Of a DNA stretch of 46,483 nucleotides, positions 16,732 to 25,122 are shown in pieces (position 1 is the first letter of the stretch; every line of letters begins with the position of its first letter). Below the pieces are notes generated by a model. The model was not told the origin of the DNA and ran no database searches. It saw nothing but the letters and a program-made list of their open reading frames with translations. The stretch is taken from contig JAAEMX010000048.1 in assembly GCA_024225035.1 (NCBI GenBank), positions 1-46,483 of the forward strand, given 5' to 3'. The position numbers and the translations under genes were made by a program. This DNA comes from Lentisphaerota bacterium (GTDB taxonomy: Bacteria > Verrucomicrobiota > Lentisphaeria > Victivallales > Victivallaceae).

Positions 16732-17919
16732 ATGAAAGTACTTATCGCAGACAAACTGTCCGACAAAGCTATTGCTGAACTGAAAAAAATGGGTGCGGAA
16801 ATTACCTTTGAGCCTTCTTTAGGCGCTGAAGATTTACCGCAGCACGTTTCTGACACTGAAATCCTGATTGTTCGCTCCACTAAAGTTAAAGCGGAAACAA
16901 TCAAAGCCGCTCCAATGCTTTCTCTGATTATCCGTGCAGGTGCCGGTGTCAACACTATTGACTTGGAAGCTGCCGGCGAACGTGCTATTCACGTAGCCAA
17001 CTGCCCAGGCAAAAATACTGACGCTGTAGCTGAGCTGGCTATTGGACTGATGATTGCCGCTGACCGTCGTATCGTTGATGCTTCATGTGACCTGAGAAGC
17101 GGTTACTGGCGCAAGAAAGAATACGGAAAAGCCCGTGGTCTCAAAGGCCGTACACTTGGTATCATTGGTCTTGGCTCAATCGGCAAAGCTGTTTGTGATC
17201 GTGCCAAAGGTCTGCAGATGAACGTCGTAGCCTGGTCAAGAAGCCTGACTGATGACAAAGCTAAAGCTATGGGTATCTCCCGTGCCGAATTCCCGTTGAC
17301 TGTTGCAGAAACTTCTGATGTTGTATGCCTGCATCTGGCTGCCAACGCTGAAACCAAACATATGATCAATGATGAATTCCTGTCACGCATGAAAGACGGC
17401 GCTATTCTGGTCAATGCCGCTCGCGGCGAAGTTGTTGATACAGAAGCTATCAAGAAAGCTGTCAAGGAAAAAGGTCTTCGTTATGCTGCAGACGTATTTG
17501 AAAACGAACCTACTGGCGGCGAAGCTGACTTCCACGACAAAGATCTTGCTTCTTTGATCACAGCTACTCCTCACATTGGCGCATCAACTGATCAGGCAGC
17601 CGAAGCTATTGCTGACGAAGTTGTTCGCATTATTGATTCTTACAAGAAAACCGGAAAACCGGAAAACGTGGTCAACGTTTGTGCTAAATCCAAAGCTATT
17701 ACCAGCCTGGTAGTACGTCACTACAACCGCGTCGGTGTTCTGGCCGCTGTTCTGGACAAACTTAAAAATGCCGGTATCAACGTCGAAGAAATGGAAAACA
17801 CCATTTTTGAAGGCGGAGCTGCCGCATCTTGTGCTTTGCAGCTTGATGAAGCTCCTGTGGAAGACGTCATCAAGTCTATCGGCGAAGACGAAAATATCAT
17901 TTCAGCTATGGTCAAGTAA
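16732..17919 (+). CDS. serA: D-3-phosphoglycerate dehydrogenase
   Basis: SerA oxidises 3-phosphoglycerate to 3-phosphohydroxypyruvate, the first step of serine synthesis. The 395-residue protein has the substrate-binding half (about 1-95), the NAD-binding domain with GIIGLGSIGKAV (about 141-152), the catalytic elements NAARGEVVDT, ENEPTGG and TPHIGAST, and a C-terminal ACT domain (about 323-395, HYNRVGVLAAVLDKLKNAGI). It lacks the long intervening domain of 520-residue SerA proteins and matches the short ACT form. The ACT domain suggests feedback control by serine. AAAGGGGA precedes the ATG. Two terminators follow. Confidence 0.93.
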   Translation: MKVLIADKLSDKAIAELKKMGAEITFEPSLGAEDLPQHVSDTEILIVRSTKVKAETIKAAPMLSLIIRAGAGVNTIDLEAAGERAIHVANCPGKNTDAVAELAIGLMIAADRRIVDASCDLRSGYWRKKEYGKARGLKGRTLGIIGLGSIGKAVCDRAKGLQMNVVAWSRSLTDDKAKAMGISRAEFPLTVAETSDVVCLHLAANAETKHMINDEFLSRMKDGAILVNAARGEVVDTEAIKKAVKEKGLRYAADVFENEPTGGEADFHDKDLASLITATPHIGASTDQAAEAIADEVVRIIDSYKKTGKPENVVNVCAKSKAITSLVVRHYNRVGVLAAVLDKLKNAGINVEEMENTIFEGGAAASCALQLDEAPVEDVIKSIGEDENIISAMVK

Positions 17920-17941
17920 TTACCTTTCAGCTGATTGCATT

Positions 17942-17977
17942 GCCCGTACCGCTATTCCGGTGCGGGCTTTTCTTTTT
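17942..17977 (+). terminator. Rho-independent terminator of serA
   Basis: GCCCGTACCG pairs with CGGTGCGGGC (17942-17951 with 17958-17967) including one T-G pair, followed by TTTTCTTTTTT. Confidence 0.92.
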
Positions 17978-17978
17978 T

Positions 17979-18000
17979 ACAGGATGTTTAAACATCCTGT
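17979..18000. terminator. Perfect 22-bp palindrome, likely second terminator
   Basis: Positions 17979-18000 form a perfect palindrome: ACAGGATG, central TTTAAA, CATCCTGT. It is flanked by T6 on the left and TTTATTTTG on the right, so it could act as a back-up terminator of serA. A dimeric operator for the marC operon is an alternative, as it lies 62 bp before marC. Confidence 0.6.
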
Positions 18001-18062
18001 TTTATTTTGTCAAAACCAATGTAAATTATCTTTCCAGTAGATTTTAATAAGGAAACAGGTTT

Positions 18063-18671
18063 ATGACAGAAATAATTTTCACCACTTTTATCAAAATTTT
18101 CTTTTTACTCACACCGTTTTTTCTGCTCAGTATGTTTATATCGATAACTCAACATATGAGTCCGGGCAAGCAAAAAACTACAGCGATAAAGACCTCGCTT
18201 GCAGTATTTTTTATCTGTCTGGTGATCTATTACTTTGGAGAATATATCTTCAAGATAATGGGAATAACCATAGATGCTTTTCGCATAGGTTCAGGGGTCA
18301 TCCTTCTGCTTACTTCTATCGAGCTGGTGTTGGGCTCCGGTAAAGGCGGTCCCACTCTTCCTGACGACGACGGGGAAGTCGCTGTTGTACCGCTGGCTAT
18401 CCCTTACACACTTGGGCCGGGAACTATTGGAGCTCTGCTTATTATGGGCGGTGAATCCCATACAGTATCGTATCGCGTTGCTGATTCCATAGGTGTTCTG
18501 ATAGCATCGATAGCACTGTGCATATTACTGCTTGCAGCCACGGCAATTGAGCGAATAATCAGGCAAAGAGGCATGACGATACTCAGCAAAATTACAGGAC
18601 TGGTGCTGGCTTCTCTGGCTGCTCAGGTCTTTTTTACAGGAGCCAGAAATCTTTTATTCACTGCAAAGTAA
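18063..18671 (+). CDS. MarC family integral membrane protein
   Basis: A 202-residue protein with about six hydrophobic helices. The family pattern is visible: LLTPFFLLSMFISIT near the start, AFRIGSGVILLLTSIELVLG near 74-93 and VVPLAIPYTLGPGTIGALLIM near 108-128. MarC proteins sit in the inner membrane; despite the name, a role in multiple antibiotic resistance is not established. It is the first of three closely spaced genes (12 bp to pgl, then 23 bp to larC). The ribosome site is AAGGAAAC. Confidence 0.88.
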   Translation: MTEIIFTTFIKIFFLLTPFFLLSMFISITQHMSPGKQKTTAIKTSLAVFFICLVIYYFGEYIFKIMGITIDAFRIGSGVILLLTSIELVLGSGKGGPTLPDDDGEVAVVPLAIPYTLGPGTIGALLIMGGESHTVSYRVADSIGVLIASIALCILLLAATAIERIIRQRGMTILSKITGLVLASLAAQVFFTGARNLLFTAK

Positions 18672-18683
18672 GGAGCGTAAAGT

Positions 18684-19379
18684 ATGTATGACGGAGAAAT
18701 CTTCAACTATAAAACCTCTGAAAGCCTTTTTGAGGCTTCGGCTGAATATATTTTAAGGTATTGCCAGAAGGCTGTAGCTGAAAAAGGAGTTTTTTATCTG
18801 GCAATATCAGGAGGTAAAACCCCTGACCTGCTCTTTGCTGAACTTATCAAAGAAAAAGATTCCCTGCCGCTGGATAAAATTCAACTTTTCTGGGTGGATG
18901 AGCGTTGCGTTCCGCCTGATTCTCCGGAAAGCAACTATGGCAGAGCTAAGAAGGGGCTTTTACAGAATTTTTTGTTGCCTAAAAGCAATATTCATAGAAT
19001 AAAGGCAGAAGAAAGCGATGGGGAACTATCATATATTGAAGATCTTAAAAAGCTTGTACCGTTGAATAAATCAGGGTTTCCGGTATTTGACCTGGTCGTT
19101 CTTGGAGTAGGACCTGACGGTCATACGGCCTCGATTTTCCCCGAAAAACTTGGTTTACTGCCTGAAGATAAAGTCGTTTTAAGGGTTCCGCCCCCGGAAA
19201 TCGTGAGTCCAAAATTACAGCGCATAACCCTTTCACTGGAAACTATTAACGCAGCGAAAAAGAAAATATTTATAATAACCGGCAGCGAAAAAGCAGAGCT
19301 TCTGGACAAAATAAAAAACGGACAGGGAAATCATTTTCCGGCGTCAAAAGTGACTCAGGCCAAATGGTTTGTCTGTTGA
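18684..19379 (+). CDS. pgl: 6-phosphogluconolactonase
   Basis: A 231-residue DevB-type lactonase that hydrolyses 6-phosphogluconolactone in the oxidative pentose phosphate pathway. Visible family elements are AISGGKTPDLLFAEL (about 40-54), FWVDERCVPPDSPESNYG (about 71-88) and VLGVGPDGHTASIFP (about 139-153). AAGGAGCGTAAAGT gives a strong ribosome site. No zwf or gnd gene is in the window. Confidence 0.92.
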   Translation: MYDGEIFNYKTSESLFEASAEYILRYCQKAVAEKGVFYLAISGGKTPDLLFAELIKEKDSLPLDKIQLFWVDERCVPPDSPESNYGRAKKGLLQNFLLPKSNIHRIKAEESDGELSYIEDLKKLVPLNKSGFPVFDLVVLGVGPDGHTASIFPEKLGLLPEDKVVLRVPPPEIVSPKLQRITLSLETINAAKKKIFIITGSEKAELLDKIKNGQGNHFPASKVTQAKWFVC

Positions 19380-19402
19380 ACATAAAGTAAAAGGCATATA
19401 AA

Positions 19403-20674
19403 ATGAAAATAATCAGATTTGACAGCGTCGGCGGCGCTTCCGGTGACATGATTCTCGGAGCATTAATTGGCCTCGGAGTAAGTAAAGATGAACTAAACAA
19501 AGAACTTGCCCCGCTGATTCCGGAACATTTTCATATTGTCACTGATACTAAAAGCTCATATGGAATTAACGCCGGCATTCAGGCCAAAGTCGATATTCAT
19601 GAACATGCTCACCACCATCACGGTCACGATCATGAGCATAAACATGCTCCGGAAGAAGAGCATTCTCAGCCCCATGACCACGAACATTCTCACAGCCACG
19701 GTCATCATCATCATGAGCACAGTCACGGACGTAATTACAAAGACATTGAAAGACTTATATCCGTAAGCAAACTGCCTGATGAAGTAAAAGATATGAGCTT
19801 GAAAGTATTTTATGCTCTGGCTGAGGCCGAAGGAAAAGTCCATGGCAAACCAGTCGAAGAAGTACACTTTCATGAAGTCGGTGCCGTTGACTCAATAGTG
19901 GATATTGTCGGCTGCTGTCTGGCGTTTTACAAGCTCAAAGTAGATGCAATATCTGTTTCACCTCTGCCTACTGGCTCCGGCACATTTGAATGCCAGCACG
20001 GGACTTATCCGCTGCCTGCTCCTGCAACCTTGGAAATGCTTAAACGAGGTCTACAGACAGCACCAACAGACGAGCCTTTTGAAATGGTAACTCCAACCGG
20101 AGCGGCATTGCTGGCAATCTGGCCCAAAGCCGATATTACGAGCGGTTCAAAAGCTGTAAATTCAGCTGACAGCTTCGGTCAACGTGAAATGAAAAACCGC
20201 CCTAATCTGCTGAGAGCAACGCTTTATGATACCGAACAAATATCATGTCAGCCTGATTCTTCAGCAATAATTCTGGAAGCCAATATAGATGACTGCTCTT
20301 CTGAAATAATTGGTTATACCTTTGACCGACTGCTGGAATCCGGGGCTTTGGATGTCTGGATTACTCCTGTCCATATGAAGAAAAACCGTTGCGGTATGCT
20401 CCTTTCTGTAATTTGTGAACCTTCCAATAAAGAAAAATTATTGGAAATAGTACTGACCGAAACCAGCACTCTTGGAGTCCGCGAACAACTGGTCAAACGT
20501 CACTGTCTTAAGCGCCGTTTTGAAAAGCGGGAAACACCTTTTGGTGAAGTTAAGGTCAAAATAGGCACATTGAACGGCAAAGATGTAACCGTTTCACCGG
20601 AATTCTCCAACTGCGCTAAACTGGCCAGAGAACATGATGTTCCGCTTAAAGATGTTATCAACGCTGCCCGCTGA
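19403..20674 (+). CDS. larC: LarC-type nickel insertion protein (NPN cofactor synthesis)
   Basis: A 423-residue protein starting RFDSVGGASGDMILGALIGLG, the LarC signature. In characterised systems LarC inserts Ni by CTP-dependent cyclometallation into the pincer cofactor used by lactate racemase and related enzymes. A His-rich stretch (about 66-112) with more than 20 His probably stores or delivers Ni. Further family blocks are VHFHEVGAVDSIVDIVG, ATLEMLKRGL, PTGAALL and EANIDDCSSEIIGY. The gene is a single uninterrupted frame, unlike some LarC genes that need a ribosomal frameshift. No larA, larB or larE is seen nearby. The ribosome site is AAAAGGC. Confidence 0.9.
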   Translation: MKIIRFDSVGGASGDMILGALIGLGVSKDELNKELAPLIPEHFHIVTDTKSSYGINAGIQAKVDIHEHAHHHHGHDHEHKHAPEEEHSQPHDHEHSHSHGHHHHEHSHGRNYKDIERLISVSKLPDEVKDMSLKVFYALAEAEGKVHGKPVEEVHFHEVGAVDSIVDIVGCCLAFYKLKVDAISVSPLPTGSGTFECQHGTYPLPAPATLEMLKRGLQTAPTDEPFEMVTPTGAALLAIWPKADITSGSKAVNSADSFGQREMKNRPNLLRATLYDTEQISCQPDSSAIILEANIDDCSSEIIGYTFDRLLESGALDVWITPVHMKKNRCGMLLSVICEPSNKEKLLEIVLTETSTLGVREQLVKRHCLKRRFEKRETPFGEVKVKIGTLNGKDVTVSPEFSNCAKLAREHDVPLKDVINAAR

Positions 20675-20744
20675 TATATTCCGCTAATTCAGCTTGAAAC
20701 TGAACCGGATAGCGTGCTATAAACATTTTTGAATCAGGATGCTG

Positions 20745-20775
20745 GCGGTATTTATGCCGCTAGTTTTGTTTTTGA
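20745..20775 (+). terminator. Rho-independent terminator of the marC-pgl-larC operon
   Basis: GCGGTA (20745-20750) pairs with TGCCGC (20755-20760) around TTTA, with one T-G pair, followed by TAGTTTTGTTTTTG. It lies about 70 bp past larC. Confidence 0.75.
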
Positions 20776-20801
20776 GTACCCAATGCCGTAACTGCAATAG
20801 C

Positions 20802-21081
20802 CTAACCCCCATACTCTCTGGCTACACGCTTAATGTCTACTACAGTTTTAGCTACACTGCCCTCTTTCCCATATGGTGAGGGTAGTGGCGTTGCCAGCAT
20901 TATTTTTTTGACATTGCTGTCATGTTTTGCAGCCTGAAGAACAGAGCACATTTAACGCCAACGCAGCCTTCTTGAGTTTAAGTCAGCTGCAGTTGATGCT
21001 GGAGGTATAATGATTACCGTTTCCAGTTTAAATACCTGTAAAGACTTTATAACTGTCGGCAATGTATTCACTTCGGTAGTT
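20802..21081 (-). pseudogene. Decayed coding remnant, possibly SGNH-hydrolase-like
   Basis: The minus strand has a readable frame (from about 21081 down to a TAG at 20802-20804) broken by one in-frame TAA near 20957. Its segments TVIKSLQVFKLETVIIIPP and KKIMLATPLPSPYG, then VVDIKRVAREYG, have the look of an SGNH/GDSL-type hydrolase core, but this is a weak resemblance. It is in frame with the glycosyltransferase-like fragment upstream if one A is removed from an A8 run at 21091-21098. So either one larger gene or two neighbours have decayed here. Confidence 0.4.
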
Positions 21082-21462
21082 TCACCTGTATTTTTTTTGC
21101 CAATTGATGAAGTACAGTTTTCTGATCATTTCAGCACCTAAATGATCAGATAATACATCATGTTCAACACTGAACATATCCTTGATAGTTTTACGCTGAG
21201 GAGGAATTATGAACATTGCAATAGTATCAAGCAAACCATAGATTTCAGAAACATTTCTGATTTTCAACCTGTCTGCTACGGCATTTCCCCATGGCGCTTT
21301 TTTCCCGCTTTCAGAAATATGATGGAATCTATCAGCAGTTTTGTCTGTTTTATCTGTCCAGACATGGACCTGATGTCCAGAGTTAATCAGTACGTGAGAT
21401 ATATTCCTGACATAATCTTCAAGAATAGGTACGCCCATCCAGATGTAGTGAACTTTATGCAT
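21082..21462 (-). pseudogene. N-terminal fragment of a glycosyltransferase-like (TcdA/TcdB or DXD type) protein
   Basis: A 126-codon frame. It begins MHKVHYIWMGVPILEDYVRN and continues with INSGHQVHVWTDK. This matches the start of toxin-type and Och1-like glycosyltransferases (IHxIWxGxPxP, then VxLWxD). The catalytic DXD that normally follows about 100 residues later is not visible, and the frame ends early after a run of eight A. The product would be too short for activity. I call it a remnant; a short functional protein cannot be excluded. Confidence 0.45.
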
Positions 21463-21752
21463 TATTTAATCTCTATATATTCCCGATAAATAGTAATATA
21501 TTTATTGCGATCCAGCACACACAGATATAAATGCAAGTATTTCTGTTCGAATCATTTACCCATAACTAACATAATAAATCATGAGGTCAAAAAAATCAAT
21601 TTTGAGTTCAGTGTTTTTTTAACCACTGCCTACTTTTTTAAGCTTTTTTCAGCACTGGAGTTGTTCGTCTTTTTATTTAGATGTAGATTAATTGGATATT
21701 ATTCAAATAATACCATAAGATAATTTTGTACTTAAGAAACAGGGATTTTGTC

Positions 21753-22961
21753 ATGAACGCCCCGACACTAAAGGATATTCAGTCAGCCGCGACAACTTTG
21801 CGCGGAATTATAAAAGAAACAAAGCTAATACACAGTCCGGTTTTTTCAGAAGAATCCGGAAATCAAGTTTATATTAAACCGGAAAATCTGCAGGAAACCG
21901 GAGCGTTTAAAATTCGCGGCGCTTACAATAAAATTTCCAAACTTCCGGAAAGTGAAAAGAAAAAAGGATTGATTGCGGCATCAGCAGGAAATCATGCTCA
22001 AGGAGTGGCTTTGGCTGCCCGTATGGCTGGAGCAAAGTGCACTATAGTAATGCCGCAAGTCACACCTCTGATCAAAGTTGAAGCAACACGCCGACTTGGA
22101 GCAAAAGTAGTTCTGGCTGGCGATTACTATGATCAGGCTTACGAAAAAGCTTGCGAGCTTATGGATGAACACGGCTATATTTTCATACATCCATTTGATG
22201 ATCCTGAAATTATTGCGGGGCAGGGTACTATCGGTATTGAAATTATGGAAGAAATGCCTGATACCGATGTTATCATTGTTCCGGTTGGAGGCGGCGGCCT
22301 TATAAGCGGCATAGCTATTGCTGCCAAAGCTATCAATCCTGATATTCAGATTATCGGAGTTGAACCAGCCGGTGCCAGTTCAATGGATTACTCTCTGATT
22401 AAGGGACAGGTTTCAGAAATATCCAAAGTCCTGACTATTGCGGACGGCGTAGCCACCAAAGTACCTGGAGTTCTTACATTTGAAATAGTCAGGGATTTGG
22501 TTGACAAGCACATAGTGATTCCGGAAGAAGACCTGATGGAGGCTTTTCTCCTGCTGCTTGAACGCCACAAACTGGTTGCTGAAAACTCTGGTATTCTGTC
22601 TCTTTCCGCCTTGAAACACCTTGATTTAAAAGGGAAAAAAATAGTTTCGCTGGTCAGTGGCGGTAATATTGATGTAGTTACTATTTCATCTATGATTGAC
22701 CGTGGTCTGGTACAGCGTGGACGTTTGTTCTGTTTTACTGTAGACCTGCCTGACAAGCCTGGTGAACTGCTGGAAATAGTAAAAATAATTACCACACATC
22801 AGGCCAATATTATCAAACTCGACCATAACCAGTTTAAAGCTCTTGACCGCCTGCAGAACGTACAACTTGAAATTACGCTGGAAACAAATGGTCACTCACA
22901 CGTAAATAACCTTATTGATGGTCTGGGAAAAGGCGGTTATTCAATTAAGCGTATTTACTGA
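21753..22961 (+). CDS. ilvA: Threonine ammonia-lyase with C-terminal ACT domain
   Basis: A 402-residue PLP enzyme that deaminates threonine to 2-oxobutanoate, feeding isoleucine synthesis or threonine breakdown. The PLP lysine lies in GAFKIRGAYNK (about 49-59), the Asn-containing SAGNHAQGVA follows, and the phosphate loop is VGGGGLISG (about 180-188). A single ACT domain occupies about 325-402. This is the short single-ACT form; whether the role is biosynthetic or catabolic (tdcB) cannot be told here. The ATG at 21753 is preferred over the TTG at 21726. An AGGGA lies 11 bp upstream. A strong terminator follows. Confidence 0.9.
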   Translation: MNAPTLKDIQSAATTLRGIIKETKLIHSPVFSEESGNQVYIKPENLQETGAFKIRGAYNKISKLPESEKKKGLIAASAGNHAQGVALAARMAGAKCTIVMPQVTPLIKVEATRRLGAKVVLAGDYYDQAYEKACELMDEHGYIFIHPFDDPEIIAGQGTIGIEIMEEMPDTDVIIVPVGGGGLISGIAIAAKAINPDIQIIGVEPAGASSMDYSLIKGQVSEISKVLTIADGVATKVPGVLTFEIVRDLVDKHIVIPEEDLMEAFLLLLERHKLVAENSGILSLSALKHLDLKGKKIVSLVSGGNIDVVTISSMIDRGLVQRGRLFCFTVDLPDKPGELLEIVKIITTHQANIIKLDHNQFKALDRLQNVQLEITLETNGHSHVNNLIDGLGKGGYSIKRIY

Positions 22962-22983
22962 TTTTTCTAACATATGACTTTCC

Positions 22984-23013
22984 GCCCTTCCTCCATTTGG
23001 AAGGGCTTTTTTT
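22984..23013 (+). terminator. Rho-independent terminator of the threonine ammonia-lyase gene
   Basis: Perfect 8-bp stem GCCCTTCC / GGAAGGGC (22984-22991 with 22999-23006), loop TCCATTT, then T7. Confidence 0.95.
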
Positions 23014-23099
23014 CTTCTAAAAAAACATCGAAAAGCATGGCTAAAATATCTTAGTAGCGCTTTATTGAAATAAATATTACATTTTATTCAAATAAACTA

Positions 23100-23128
23100 T
23101 TGACAAAATTATAACAAACCATTAACAT
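23100..23128 (+). promoter_or_regulatory. Sigma-70-type promoter of the first M4 protease gene
   Basis: A perfect -35 TTGACA (23100-23105), a 17-bp spacer and a -10 TAACAT (23123-23128, 4 of 6 matches). Transcription would start near 23135 and give a leader of about 160 nt. Confidence 0.7.
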
Positions 23129-23296
23129 CATAGTTTGTTCGTTTATTCAGGCGAACTCACCACTTGAAGCGATTTAGAAAAGAGAGATTGCAAGCCTTTG
23201 CTTTTCGGCCGGAGTTAAAAGGATAAAACTAGCACCCCCCCTTTTACAAAGATCGCAGTACTTATTTCTAAGAAGCGTAACCTTCAGGAGGGTAAA

Positions 23297-25024
23297 ATGT
23301 TCGAAAGTAGATCCCGTCGTTGGAAATCCACTGTCGCCGCCGCCATTGTGCTGTTTACCACCACTGGTTTGATGGCAAACAGCCGTCTCATCAGAAAATC
23401 TGATTCAAATGCTCTCAAAAACTTCCATTTCCAGGATTCTCAGGTAAATGCGACTGCCATGCCAGGCACCAGAACGGTAAATTCCCCATATGTATCGCAG
23501 GAAAATGCTCTACAGAAAATCACTACAGCAATCACTTTTAAAGGAAACATCGAACGTTACCAGCAAAAATTCCATGGTGTAGAAGTATATGGTGCTCAAG
23601 TAACTGTAGCAAACAAAGAACTCAACGGTAAAGTTGAAGAAGCTATCGGTAAAGACATATCCGTTCAGGATATTGCAAAATATGAAGACCTCAACCTTCA
23701 GAAGCAAGCTGCTCAGAAGGTTTTCAAAGACATTAAAGGCAAAAATCTGAATTCAAAACTGATCGTTTATCCGATGAAAAACAGTGATCAGGAAAAATAT
23801 GTATTAGCCTATTATTTGCAGCTTCGCGGAGATACTAAACAGCCAACGGCTATCGTTGACTGCAAAACTCAGGAAGTATACAAAAGGTGGAATAACATCA
23901 AGGATGCAATCGCTAAAGGTGTAGGCGGTAATAAAACAACCGGCCAGTATTATTATGGTTATGATAACCTTCCTGCTATGGATGTTTCTAAAAGCAGCAC
24001 CGGTAAATATACCATGGATAACGGTTTAATCAGGGTTGTTGACCTAAACCATGATTACAGTGTTGATGATAATGGTTATGAAATTAACGGTCCGGCATAC
24101 AGTTGGACAGGAAGCAATTTTCTTGGAAGCGACTATGTAAACGGTGCATATAATGTCAAAACTGACGCTTATGTTTTTGCCGGATACATTGTCGAAATGT
24201 ACAATGACTGGATGCAAATGCCATGTCTGCAGGACTCAAAAGGCAGGCAGATAAAACTCATCATGAGAGTTCATTACAGCGACCTGGAATGCACTGATCA
24301 AGACGGTGACGGCAGACCAGACGACTGCGTACTTAACCCCAATTACAACAACGCTTTCTGGAACGGTGAATCAATGACTTTCGGTGATGGTGACGGTCAA
24401 TACATGTACCCGCTGGTCAGCCTTGACATTGCCGGCCATGAAGTATCTCACGGCTTCACTCAACACCATTCCAATCTTGAATATCACGACAAATCAGGCG
24501 CTTTGAACGAATCTTATTCAGACATCGCTGCTGTTGCTGTTATGGAATACGTTCGCCAAAAGAACATTGATCTTTATTCAGCCATTTATCCCGGCTCACT
24601 GGGTAAAATTCCCTGGACCGTTGGTGAAACAGTCATGGTCAGCGGAAAACCTCTCCGTTTTATTGACTACCCTGCCGAAGACGGCGGTTCAGCTGACTGC
24701 TACCGTAGAGTCGCTAATGGACATATTACTTACAAAGATGTCGAAAGACAAGCAAAGCTCAGATCAAGAGATCCTGATCGCCAGCAAAGTTATATAGTTC
24801 ACATGGCCAGCGGGATTTACAATCGTGCTTTCTACCTTCTTTCACAGAAATGGGGCGTAGAAAAAGCCTTTCGTATTTTCGCTTTTGCTAATGTAAAATA
24901 CTGGACATCTCAAGCTGACTTTGACTCCGCTGCAAACGGTGTCTATAACGCAGCCAGAGACCTCGGATACAATCCCTATGATGTAGTTGATATCTTCAGA
25001 CAAGTAGGGGTTTACGCCAACTGA
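23297..25024 (+). CDS. Secreted M4 family (thermolysin-like) metalloprotease, copy 1
   Basis: A 575-residue secreted zinc protease. It has a signal peptide (about 1-28, ending near GLMANS), an FTP/PepSY-like propeptide region (about 40-200) and the mature M4 domain. The zinc site is GHEVSHGFTQHHS (near 379-391) with the third ligand in GALNESYSDIAAVA, 20 residues on. The catalytic His is in VHMASGIYNRAFYLL. Asp-rich DQDGDGRPDD may bind Ca. Such enzymes are activated by removal of the propeptide and degrade extracellular protein. A GGAGGG ribosome site is strong. The next gene is a paralogue. Confidence 0.93.
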   Translation: MFESRSRRWKSTVAAAIVLFTTTGLMANSRLIRKSDSNALKNFHFQDSQVNATAMPGTRTVNSPYVSQENALQKITTAITFKGNIERYQQKFHGVEVYGAQVTVANKELNGKVEEAIGKDISVQDIAKYEDLNLQKQAAQKVFKDIKGKNLNSKLIVYPMKNSDQEKYVLAYYLQLRGDTKQPTAIVDCKTQEVYKRWNNIKDAIAKGVGGNKTTGQYYYGYDNLPAMDVSKSSTGKYTMDNGLIRVVDLNHDYSVDDNGYEINGPAYSWTGSNFLGSDYVNGAYNVKTDAYVFAGYIVEMYNDWMQMPCLQDSKGRQIKLIMRVHYSDLECTDQDGDGRPDDCVLNPNYNNAFWNGESMTFGDGDGQYMYPLVSLDIAGHEVSHGFTQHHSNLEYHDKSGALNESYSDIAAVAVMEYVRQKNIDLYSAIYPGSLGKIPWTVGETVMVSGKPLRFIDYPAEDGGSADCYRRVANGHITYKDVERQAKLRSRDPDRQQSYIVHMASGIYNRAFYLLSQKWGVEKAFRIFAFANVKYWTSQADFDSAANGVYNAARDLGYNPYDVVDIFRQVGVYAN

Positions 25025-25061
25025 TATTTACCATATTCGCCTGTTGAACGGGAGACCGTGG

Positions 25062-25090
25062 AGAGCCGCATTTGCGGCTCTTTGTTATTA
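25062..25090 (+). terminator. Terminator-like hairpin after M4 copy 1
   Basis: AGAGCCGC (25062-25069) pairs with GCGGCTCT (25074-25081) around ATTT, then TTGTTATTA. Nearly the same hairpin recurs after the M4 relic at 28233, and a related one after M4 copy 2. Confidence 0.75.
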
Positions 25091-25122
25091 CCCGCAAACC
25101 CTTGAAAAATAAAGGAATAATG

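Larger units (their letters stand above)
20675..21752. other. Low-density region between larC and the threonine ammonia-lyase gene
   Basis: About 1.08 kb without an intact recognisable gene. It holds the larC terminator, the two remnants on the minus strand and an A+T-rich stretch (21463-21752) that should contain the promoter of the next plus-strand gene. Confidence 0.55.
22962..23296 (+). other. Intergenic region with promoter and structured leader of the M4 protease gene
   Basis: This 335-bp gap holds the previous gene's terminator, a good promoter (23100-23128) and a leader of about 160 nt. The leader has a GCAA-GCCT-TTGC hairpin (23190-23201) and a longer stem near 23214-23247 in which GT(T)AAAAGG pairs with CCTTTTAC. 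I compared it by eye with the c-di-GMP, TPP, cobalamin and glycine riboswitch signatures and saw no match. Confidence 0.45.

Noticed and set aside
16491..16955. Minus-strand 154-codon frame over the serA leader and start
   Set aside because: Half of it is antisense to the serA N-terminus and the rest is low-complexity A+T-rich DNA.
19556..19873. Minus-strand Met/Val-rich frame opposite larC
   Set aside because: It is the antisense of the His-rich larC insert, so its hydrophobic look is an artefact.
23135..23296. Known riboswitch class in the M4 leader
   Set aside because: Conserved core motifs of the c-di-GMP-I, TPP, cobalamin and glycine classes were not found by eye.
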